Both the position numbers and the translations under genes were made by a program. The notes below the pieces were generated by a model. It ran no database searches, had not been told where the DNA came from, and worked only from the letters and a program-made list of their open reading frames with translations. This document shows, one piece after another, positions 13,201 to 25,200 of a stretch of 64,000 nucleotides of DNA. Source of the DNA: Rhineura floridana. Lineage: Eukaryota; Chordata; Lepidosauria; Squamata; Rhineuridae. The DNA lies in contig NC_084481.1 of the NCBI RefSeq assembly GCF_030035675.1, positions 228,996,927 to 229,060,926 of the forward strand. The letters are read 5' to 3'. Positions within the stretch are counted from its first letter, which is position 1, and every line of letters begins with the position of its first letter.

Positions 13201-16200
13201 CTCATAATACTAGAACTCGTGGACATTCAAAGAAGCTGAATGTTGGAAGATTCAGGACAGACAAAAGGAAGTACTTCTTTACTCAGTGCATAGTTAAACT
13301 ATGGAATTTGCTCCCACAAGATGCAGTAATGGCCACCAGCTTGGATGGCTTTAAAAGAAGATTAGACAAATTCATGGAAGACAGGGATATCAATGGCTAC
13401 TAGCCGTGATGGCTGTGCTGTGCCACCCTAGTCAGAGGCAGCATGCTTCTGAAAACCAGTTGCCGGGAGCCTCAGGAGGGGAGAGTGTTCTTGCACTCGG
13501 GTCCTGCTTGTGGGCTTCCCCCAGGCACCTGGTTGGCCACTGTGAGAACAGGATGCTGGACTAGATGGGCCACTGACCTGATCCAGCAGGCTCTTCTTAT
13601 GTTCTTATGTTCTTATTAACATACGACTTAATTATGTAGATTTTTTGGTCTTGTTTAAGGGTTATTGATTCTTATGAATTAGAATAGTAAAGCATAAATT
13701 TCCTCAATTATGTATGGATTTAGAAACATTGTCATTTTCAAGTCAACCACATATGAAAAAAAATAACATGATTTGATACTCTATCATAAAGATTTTGAAA
13801 CATGGAAAAACATTCCTTGTAGGATGGCTTTTGTTGCTGGATGTTCCTTTATCTATCATCAGACTTATTGGCCATGCTCAGGAGTCAGGAAAACAAGAGA
13901 TGTTGGACCACTGGAAAGCAGAATACATGAACACAGAGACACTTCGCACATGGTCCCTATATGTAGTTGATGCATTTCATGCTGCACACAGAACACACAG
14001 GGTTTGTTCCTGTGATGCATCCATCCCCTTTACTAGTGGGGACAGGTTGCATGTTTGGGCTCCAGTTCAAATGCAATGCTTTGGGGAGAGACATGGACTA
14101 CATACATACAGCAGGAGTCATGTGTAACTGACAACTTTTACACAGCCCTCCTTTTCTTGCTAGCCACTGTGAGAAACCAGAGTAAGCCCATCTCAGTCAC
14201 ACTGCATCAATTTCCCCTATTCCAGCTATTCAGTCAAGACACACTGCAGGAGAGAAAAGCAATGCTTTCCAGTATGTATCAAATCCACTTCTGTTTTAAA
14301 AAGGAAGATGTCCAATACAAGTATAGAGTGAGATTGTGCAACAGCAACTTAATAGCATAATATTACGTCACAGAAATAGTATCTTTCATTTGATTAAGTT
14401 TTCTGTTTCTACCAATCTTGTTGGTACTGCAAAGAGGGTATCATCAATTGAGCCGCCTTACAAGATCAGCCATGCAGGATCTCTTCTCGGTCCCACCGGC
14501 CAAAACAGCTTGGCTGGTGAGGACCAGAGAGAGGGCGTTCTCAGTAGTGGCTCCCACCCTCTGGAATTCCCTCCCCTACGATCTTCGACATGCCCCCTCC
14601 TTTATGAGTTTTCGACGAGCGTTAAAGACCTGGCTCTTCAGGCAGGCCTACAGGAACTTTGAGCTAGATTAGTTTGTAATGTTTTAACTGATGTTTTGAT
14701 GTTAGTTTTAACTGATGAATATGGTTGTATTTATTGTATTGTATATTGTACTTTGTTGCTTCTGTAAGTCGCCTAGAGTGTCCAAAAATTGGACAGATAG
14801 GCGACTAACAAATTAAAGTTTATTATTATTATTATTATTAAAGAGGGTGGACAAGCATCTGGCTCCTCAATACTTTTAAAAAAAACATTTCCATTGTATC
14901 ACCTTCTACTCTTTTTCCCCAGTGAAATATTCTTTGCTGTTTTAAATCTCCTTTCTTTTTAATCTACTTCACGTGCAGCCTACTTCAAATTAAAGACTCC
15001 CTGAGCATGACCTTTTCAATACACATAGCTGTTCTTAAAGGAGTACATAGTCAAGAAGCCATAAAAGTTAAGGATTCCTAGAAGAATAATTGGCAGAGCA
15101 CAGTGCCACTGTTTGGCTCTCTCATGAACTGTTAGTGTTTCATCCAACAGAACTTGGCCATATTTTCCCAGCATGAAGTATCCCGAGTCAGAGACAGTAA
15201 TGACACTTTGCTTTCGTATTGCAGCTTTACAATTTCCAAAGCACTTTATATATACTCCTGTAAGCCAGCTCAATATTATTACCATGCTCTATTTCTCTTA
15301 CTGAAATATACAGAACAAAAAGCAAAATAAAGCACTGGGAAACAAGAAAAGGGAGAATTAACCAAGCATTCTTACCAAACATGATTGGACCATTCGTCTA
15401 CAGGAACAGCCAACATGGTCCTCCTGCACTGCAGTTCCCACCATTCCTGCTCTTGGCCCATGCTGTCTGGGGCTGATGGGGGCTGGAGTCCAACAACATC
15501 TGGAGGACACCAAGTTGGCTACCCCTAAGATTGCAAAAGGACAACAACTCTATTCTGCTCTTCCACCAAGCTCAGGGCTGGCTCCCCACTCCCCAACGCA
15601 GACATTTCATCTGTGTAGCTATGTTGTCAAGAAGGCTAGGCTGAGAAACAGTGAGTAGACCATGGTAACACATCAAGCTGTAGAGTTAACGGGATTTTGA
15701 ATAGGGGCTTCCCCATTCCTAGCCCAACATTTGTGTGAAAAATGGGGGGGATGGGTAGGCATTTCAGAAAAATTAGAGGAAACTCTTGACTGCAAATATT
15801 AGCCCAACACTGCAGATGATGGAGCTAACGGTGAGAGGACACCTGTCAAGGGCATTGCTGAGGTGACACTTGTACAGGGGACTTCCCCTTTCACAGCTCG
15901 TTCTCTTCCAGCCTGAATCTTTCCAAAATGTTGCAGAAGGCCATCTGCCAACATTCCTGACCAGTGGCCATTCTGGCTGGTGCTGATGCAAGCCTGAAGT
16001 CCAACAAATGAAGGGCCACAGACTCCCTGCTCCTGTCCAATGCAGTTTACTTCCACTAAGCATGCACTGGATTACAGCTGTAGCAATTTACGCTTCCTAA
16101 GAATCAGCAATTATATTTTGCAAAGATAAAAAAGTTGGATGTGGTAAATTCATGCTGAGGAGGGAAGAGTTGCAAAATTAAAGTCAACTAGCAAGCTGTC

Positions 16201-19200
16201 TCATTAGCTAGGGAGGAATAATCCAATTGCCATATAGTCTGCATGCCAGCATAGCTGACGACGGTGGTACAATGAACAGAACTCTGTGTATGATAGCACT
16301 GGTCCCCTGCTAACAACAGTTGACTTAAATGCTGGCTCTCTGCAGGATTTTTTTTTTTTTAATTAGTAAGGAGCCAGCAGTACATTCACACCAGCCGACT
16401 GTGAGGGAGACCCAAAAGAGTTAATAGCGTAAGATCCTTCCTCACCTCCTTTTAACAGTGTTTGTGCACTCAGAAAAAAGCGACGTCCCAAAGTGACCTC
16501 TCCTTATCAATAAAAGGTAATTGCAATGCATCTACAACTTACTGAATTAAAGATGCTTAAGAAGTCAATAGCTCCCTTCCTACTTTGTGGACTTCCCCCA
16601 TTCTTCCTTAGAGGCAGGAATGTATTCATATGTACGTAGCTAGATTATATGGTGCACCGGTTGCATCTGGGCAATACATTAAACCATGTCTTAAGGCAAA
16701 GGTAGCCAAGATGGGGGCTCTTCAGATGATGGGCTCCAACTCCTCTCAGCCCAGCAGGGCCAAAGGTCATGGATGATGGGAGCTGTATACAACATCTGGA
16801 AGTCACCATGCTGCCTACCCCGTTTTAAGAATGGCAGGTTGAATTTCCATTTATTTAATACACAGAACTGCTTTCTGTCAGCTGTCAAAAGACAGTTCAA
16901 ATCTTTGACTGGAAGGCCATATGGCTTTTATTACCTCTTTTGATCATATACTTATGAACTGCCTGCCTTATTATCTATCTTCCATTTCCGAGACCAGTCA
17001 GCCAGGTGTCTCTTGGAGGTTACAAGGAGGGCATGAAGATGAAGGGCCATCACCCCTTCATTTGTCTCCAGCACCTGGTAGTCAGAGGTATACTACTTTT
17101 GGACAGAGTAGTTCACTTTCAACAGATGTGGCTACTAGCTGTGGACAGACCAATCCTCCATGAAGTTGTAGTGTTGTTTTTTTAAAGCCATCTAAGCTAG
17201 TGACCATCTTGTGGTCGTGAATTCCATTTCAATTATGTAAACAGTTACTCAACTGAAAGAGACCCAAATGTCAGTATCTCTTGCAGTGTGGAGGCCGAGC
17301 TACTGCTAAAATAGAAATTCAAAGTTCCACAAATCTTATTGTGTTCATCTCTGGGTCACAGCTAATATTTTTATAACTTGTTTGCTAAAAGTAAAGATTC
17401 TGACTAGGGTCCTAAGTTACCCTTTCCCCAATCCTCCAGAGCAGATTTTCAGAGGGTGTAAGAGGCTGCATGCAGAAATCGGCAAATGTTGCCTCCTGCT
17501 TCTACGGGAAGACGACGCATCACCTGAGCAGAATTCCGCTTGGGGAAGCTCCCACCAGCAAGCAGTCAGGATCCAAGTCACTTATTCCCCCTGCATACGC
17601 CACCACAAAGAGTATGTGTTCTTTCCTTAATGGACTTGAGCATTCCCTGCTCTCACTACAATCAAACCAAACAAGGATTCATTATAAACTGGCTGTCTTG
17701 TTCAGGTGAAGGTAACTATTCACTGAAGCTTAACGCTGCAATTCTATTCACATCTATAAGTATACCAAATGAGAACCAGAACCTAGGTATCTAATCTGGA
17801 AACCTGAAAGTAGCTGCTAAATAACAATAACGCAAAGGATAAAAGGCTAGTATATTCAAGAAGCTGCTTGGGCTGCTGAATATGACAGGAAACATGGTCT
17901 AGACTGAAGAGCCAAGGGGAAATTAATCAAACCAGAAGATTCATACTCTAAATAAAGTATTTATTTACTCAAGAATTAAGTATGCAAAGTACTTATGGAA
18001 CCTCTTAGAAGAGGCAACTTACAAATAAGCTTTTGTTCGAATGGAAGATTGCTCAAAATCCATGCAATTATCTCAACAATAACATGTAGTGCATTGTAAA
18101 CATAGAAGTTCTCTTCAATAAAAAACCCACAAAAAACCTTACAGCTTTATTTAAAATCCAGTGGTAAACTTTTAAAATGTTATGTTTTATTTTCCATTCT
18201 AAAATAGACTGCAATTACCAATTTGCAAGTAAGTGGCAGAGGGCAAAATGAATAAATGAAGGTATCTAATACCAAACCAGACCATTGTTTCACCAAACCC
18301 GGTATTATCCACTCAAACTGGCAATGAGTCTCCAGTGTCTCAGGCTGGAAACCCAGTGACTGATGACACCAAGGATTAAGTCCTTGCATCTTCTGCCTAA
18401 AAATTCTGTTCTCTACCACTGAGCTGTCACCATCCATTACCTGCATAAGAAGAGAGCCTTATCTAACACAAGTTAAAGATGTTGGCCCACATAACTTTGC
18501 TGCCAATTGCAATCAATAGCATTTCTGAAATAATTTCTAAAGTCCAAAAGCACTGAAGCTGTTCACATGCCAAAACCAATTCTGCACATTTTGAAACTTA
18601 GTAGCAATGCTCAGAATAGCCAAGGGAATTACTTTCTCCAGTATCTTTGCTTCAAGTAAAATTGTTTGTGTAACGTCATACTCTATCTTCCAAGCTTAGA
18701 ATAGTTTGCAGTAACACAGACATTAGGACAAAATCTTCCATCTTGGCCTTACTCCCTCCCAGAAGCCTTGCAACTAGATCCACACAAATTACTAGCCTCT
18801 CTGCCTACATATACCTATTTAAAAAAATTAAAAGGCCTTTCTGCCAGACACAGTTTCTTACCCCTCCAATGACAAGACAAGTGGCTGTTTATAGGCTTGA
18901 GCTATAACCATACTAAAGACAGAATTCACAACAATCCACTTCTCTTGTTTCCCCTGTTCAAAATCAGCTCCAACAGGGAGGTCTAACTATGACACTAAAA
19001 AAAAAAGAACTGGGAGAAGCTGGTCAAGACAAGCTGTAGGTAAGCAATTACTTGAAACACTTGAAACACATAGCCTGGTTTTTCCTAAGGTGCTGAGTTC
19101 CCAACCCAAAACTTGATTTACTTAGACCAGTGATGTTGAACCTGAGGGCCTCCTGATGCTGGTGGAATACAACACCCATCAGCCCCAGCTGGCATGGCCA

Positions 19201-22200
19201 AGAGTCAGGGGTAATGGGAGCAGCAGTCCAGCTACATCGGGAGGCCCACAGGTTCCCCACCCCTGAATTCAACAATAATTAAGGAACAAAATACAGCAGC
19301 TCTACATGAAGCATCTGCAGCTCAATCATCAGACTGCAGGTGGGGGGGAAGTCTAACATTTTAATCCTGTCCCTCAAGTAAGATACTCCATACACATGCA
19401 ACAACGTTAGAGAAGACTAGACCAGAACCCTTTTTGCAGACATGCTGGTTCTGTACATTTCAGGGAGCCATTTTTAATGTGATTGGGCATTCAAACAACG
19501 GGCCCCCAAGCTATAAGTTGAAGTAACATAGTCCTGATCATGGATGAAGTCAACAACCTAGTTGACATTTTTGATGTGTTACTTCTTAATACTGAAGACC
19601 ACTAAATAACGGAGGGGAACCCTTTTCAGTTTGCCACATTCCCTTCTGGACAATCTTCTTGGGGCTATATGCCAGTTAGGCAGAACAGAGGCCATAGTGG
19701 ACAAAGCTATAAAAGTGAATTTTGCTGTTGTACAGTAGGCTAGTTTCTCCATACTCATCCCTGGCTACCCTTCATCCCTTCTGCAGCACCAGAGTTCAGG
19801 GACACATTCTAGCCAGGCAGGGCCACGTATATCTCCTGGGTCTAAAGTTTCCCATTCCTACACTAAATCTTCAGGTCCAGTGAAAGCACCACCTCACGTG
19901 CATGGGTTTTTTTCCTCCCTGAAGGATCACATTGTTCCTAATACTTGGACATGCCACGTTCAATCATCAGGGTTACTGACTCCCAGCTGCAATATTCTGA
20001 GAAAGAGCACCCAGGTGAAACACTGCTCTTCCCCTGACCTGTCAACAGTTGTTTTCAAGCAACATCAACTAAAGATAGTTAAGTGGGTTACAAGTCCACC
20101 TTCCCAGTTCTAAACCATTGCTAAATGTTTTGTTTTACCCAGACACCGTATTTTAGCAGAAGGCTATAAAAAGAGTAGAAATGCTGTATGTCCGACTGAA
20201 GAGAACTGATATGCAACTTGGTGCCAGTGACACCTACTTTGGCACAGAAAGTAAAACAAGATAGCTGCTTACCTACAGTATACCAGCTTGCATCTGTCAG
20301 TTTACTCACGATGGCTTCTTGAAAGGATCCATCAGACGTCTTGGTTTCAACAACTGCACCAACCTATAAGGTTGAAGATTACAGCTCAGATCGTCTTAAG
20401 ATAAATATCCTTATTTAAACCTCCCAGTGCTTAAGTGGTCCCCAAATTCTCAACAGCTAGAGGCACAAGTTTTATTTCTCATGTAAGGCACACTTACACA
20501 CACCTCTTTTCAATTTGCTTTCTAAGCAATGAGCAAACATCCTGCATTCAACTGTTGGATAGCTTCCAGTGTGCAGGCCTCCCTTTTGCCCAGTCGGTCA
20601 GGGCTAAAGGAGTAAACCTACTGTAATACAGGCCACACCTCCTTACATCCTCCCCAAGGATGATGCCCCTGCTCATCTAGTAGCAGAGGATGGAGGGAGG
20701 AATAATTGCTGTATGTGCCTTTCCACTTCACAGTGCCATGAATGCATCAGACATTTCCTTACTTTTCCTTAGCAGGCGTCAACTCTTCTCACTGCAGTCT
20801 CACTTGAAATATGTATCAGTAGTAATTTTTTTAAAAAGCAGCAGTGAGTCTTTTAAGACTAATGAAGCCAATGCTCTCAATCCAAAGAATGTCACACTTA
20901 AAGGCTACTGATTTCAGTGGCAATTAGGTGCAATGATGTCCTCTGAACTGGACCTGGGTGTGTTTTGTTGTCTGCTGAACTGTATGGATGTGCTTGTCAT
21001 GGAACCAAGACTGAAGACTACTCCATGTTGGGGTGCACTTCTGAATTCAGAAACTCTGTATCAAGTCTTAGTTTCAGAAATAAACAGTTACATAAATGCA
21101 TACACTGTACTGAAATGAGTCTACTATGATGCACTTGAAGAAAACATGCACACATACCCTTAAAGGTCCTTTCACTTGGTCGTCTTGCACTAACTGTGTT
21201 GAATTATCTTGTTTTAAGATCACCTATATATTTTGAAAGATTACAAACAAAATAGTTTTATTTGTAGAGAAATAAAAATTACATGTCATTTCCATATGTC
21301 ATATCCAACGATGTCAGTCCTTTCAGGCACTGTGTGCAAACAGGATTTACTAGTGTTCTCACCCACTTACACCCAAAGGTTTGCTCCAGAAGGTTGGGGG
21401 ATCTTCTAGAGCAGGTGGGGGGAGGCTGTGGGAGGGAGAAGAGGAAGGGCAAGTGCCTGCTGCTGTGACAGTGGATCTGCACATATTAGGTACCAAATAA
21501 AATAACTATGGAACTATGGAAGAATTTACAAAAAACTTAAGCAGCTTCAGACTAACAGTGGGATATATGGCATTTATCTGGTTGCCCACTTATGTCAGTA
21601 GATGATCCGGCAATAAAAAACCCAATGATTTTACCTAAATAAATCAAGTTTTTATATCAAAGAATCGGTACATTTAAACTGTAGGAAAAAAATCTAACAA
21701 AGTGGACCCTAGGTCGCAGATGTTTATGCCGCAACAGGGCAATTCTATACATTTCCACCCAGAAGTATATCCCATTAAGATCATTGGAGCTTAATCCCAA
21801 AGAATTGGGTATAGCACTGCAGTCTAAATTTGTTAGCCTTTTTAAAGGTGACAGTAGTATATTAATTATGAGACAAAATACCAGCATTATAGTTTTTCAT
21901 GCAACCAGGCTATTAACTCAGATCCATTAGAGATGCGCATTCTTATGATAAATGACTGAGCAAATCACAATTCTTGCTACAGCAGCAAGTGGGCCATTAC
22001 ATCTGTTTGATAACACAGCAGATTACACCAAGAGCTCTGTTAACGAACCGGAAATTGTAGAACTGTGGACTCCATTGCTAGAAAATACCCAAATGGAAAC
22101 ACTTCAGAAATGAATGTACTTTTAAGGCTTAATTGCTAGACATCATACAGGTGAGCCCTATGAAGGGTTTGCCTTAATCATTTCAGCATTTACAACCTCC

Positions 22201-25200
22201 CCTTCAGTTCTGTAATAAGCATTATTATTATTGATTAAAACCCTGCTGTTCAACCATGACTGACTCTTCCAAGTATGAGGTCACGGACATTCAAGTGGAA
22301 ATTCAGGATTTCCCTCCAGTTTTCTCTCCCCTCTCCACACACACTTGATTGAACCAGCAGGGAGAGTACCAAAATATCACCCACACAACTAAGTTTTCTT
22401 ACTACCGAAGATGAAACAGTTCCACCTTACATTCTGACAAGCTTTTAAGTTCCACAGCATGCCTCCCTTGGGATGGGAGTCTCAGCAGCAGGGCAGATCC
22501 ACATACATGGAGAAGACTCCTGGACTTCCAGTTAAAAGTATCTCAGGAAACAGGTGACACTAATTATCTTACCTTAACTTTCACCAGCCTTTTCACTGCC
22601 TTAATTTTTGCCTCGCAGAAGGCACCTCGGTACTTGGCACTGACATCAGTCCCAACTGTCAAGTAGGCAGGCTCATCTGCTGCCTGAAGAAAGAGCAAAA
22701 AGATGATTAAGAACAAGGTTCAACCGATAGAAGAGTTCAAATATACTTCTCCAGGTTCAGATCTATTAGTCCAACTGTAGCTTAAACTATAATCAAAAGC
22801 TTTTAAGTGTCTAGGACAGCCTTTCCCAACCAGTGTGCCTCCAGATGCTGTTGGACCACAACTCCCATCTTCCTGACCATTGGCAATGCTAGTTGAGGCT
22901 GATAGGAGTTGTGGTCCAACAACCACCTCCAAAGGTACCTAAGGGGACCACCTAGCTGTCCTTACATACTTCCCTTCCCACACCTTGCCTCCACAAAAGG
23001 GGGACAAATATTCCTCTTTCACCCCACTGCCAAGAATCACATCCTGCAAACGCCTCTCCTGACATGAACCCACCCGTACACTACGCTAAACATCCAAGGC
23101 CCTCCTCCGGGTGCCTACTCCGAGGGAAGCTGGGAGTCTAGCAACAAGGGAGAGGGCCTTCTCAGTGGTGGCCCCCAATTATGGAATGATCTTCCTGACG
23201 AGGTGAGCCCAGCACCAACACTGTTATCTTTTTGGTGCCAGGTCAAGACTTTCCTCTTCTCCCAGGCATTTTAGCATGTGTTTTTAAATTGCTTTTTAAA
23301 AATGTGTTTTTAAATTTGTATATTTGTTTTTAATGTTTTAAATTGTTGTAAACTGCCCAGAGAGCTTCGGCTATGGGGCGGTATACAAATGTAATAAATA
23401 AATAAATAAATAAACATCTGGAGGCACACTGGTTGGGAAAGGCTGGTCTACGATGTAACAACTGATAGACCCAGACCTGCCACTGACAAACAGCAGAACT
23501 GCATACGCACACAGATAACCCAACATGATTTAAAGGGCACTCTGAGCCATCAAGTCCTTAGAATCTATTACAATTTATTTATTTAATTCATTCAGAAAAA
23601 CTCTAGCCACCAAAGGAGGATAGAGGGATGGGCTTTTCGTGTTTAGCTTTAACAGAAATAGCAAACAGATTAATCCTCATCTTTACGCCATTTCTCACCT
23701 ACTACCTAGGCTTCAGTTTACAATGATTGATACTTAAGCAACATTAAGCACTGGAAACACCCTAAAAACAATACCACAAGAATTTACATTTCTTCAAATT
23801 GAATTGTGGGAATATAGGGAGCTGCCATATACCAGGTCAGACAATTGGGTCTATCTAGCTCAGTATTGTTTTCGCTGACTGGCAGCAGCCATCCAGGGTT
23901 TCAGGCAGGAGTCTCTCCCAGCCCAACCTGGAGAGTGAATCTGGGACCTTCTACATGCAATGCAGATGCTCTGCCACTGAACTATGGCTCTTCCCCTTAT
24001 GGCCAAAGACTTGTGTTCTCTCAAGTCTTTGAAATGCATATTACCCAATTACTGCAGATTATTGTGACAAGATTAGAAAGCTGATGCTGCAACCGAAGTA
24101 TTTTAAGAGATATTGGCTACAAGTAGTTTCTCAGGCAGAACAGTCTTAACTTTTTTAGGAATATGCTTCTCATATACAACTGAACAAAAAAAAGCAAGTT
24201 CAATTGATGTGTAATGAGAGGAAAGAATGCAACAGTATTTTCCCCTTAAGTTTCTTCTTCACTTTTTTCCAAATGCTGGCTGTTTACATCCCAAAAAGAA
24301 GCAACTGGATTATTAGCACAACAGAGGTTAACAATGCCACAACTAGTGATGTGGCAAAGGAATAAATGCCAGTTTAGCAGCCCATTTATTAGAAACTACT
24401 TCAGCAGCAGTTACTCAGCAAGTTCCAAGGTAAGTGTGCATTAGACTTCAGTCTTGGTTGTACAATTACCATTCAACTCATTGGACCATAAATTATATTA
24501 CAAGTGACAGTAATAAATTAGCAGATGAAGAACTATATACTAGTATAGTATAAATGTAACACTTTACACCCCAGAGATCTCTATGACCCAAAGTAGTAAG
24601 TTCTGCCAGAAGTCCTGCAAACAATACATTGTTTTCATTTTGACCAACTGGTGATATTGAACACTGATGTTATCAATGGCAAGTAATAACTCATGAACAA
24701 TCTTACAATCCGGTGAAAGTTTGGGAATCCCTTGTACTACCACAGTAGAAAACAGCCATTTCAGCTTTTACTGTATTGCCCGAGGAGCATTTTAAACAGA
24801 AAGTAAGAAATTGTTTAGCACATCTGTCACTGAAGCGATGCCTCCAATCTTTTATGTATTGGTTCTTGTGAAAGAAAGAACAAGAGAAGGGAAAGCTTTT
24901 AATTATTTATTTCCAGAGCACTAGAAAAAATAACTTCCCAGTGAGTGCACGTATGTAAAATAAAATTCTGAATTGCTATCTTTTTGCAACTGTAAAGCCC
25001 CATAGAATCATAGAGAGTTGGAAGGTACCTATAAGGCCACCAAGTCCAACATTTTGTTCAACATGCACAGATTTACACAACTCTATTTATAAGGGAAGTG
25101 GTAATGAACATGCTTTGCATGCAAAAGGTCCCAGGTTCAGCACCAGATAGGCAGAGATATTTCCCATTTCATGCTGAGAAGCTGGATAGCCAACACCACG

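Noticed and set aside
12531-13403. 290-codon frame as a host gene
   Set aside because: CR1 reverse-transcriptase C-terminus; the first 20 or so codons are unrelated flanking sequence.
13773-14360. Overlapping short ORFs as small genes
   Set aside because: No homology, no splice context, intronic to ARID4A.
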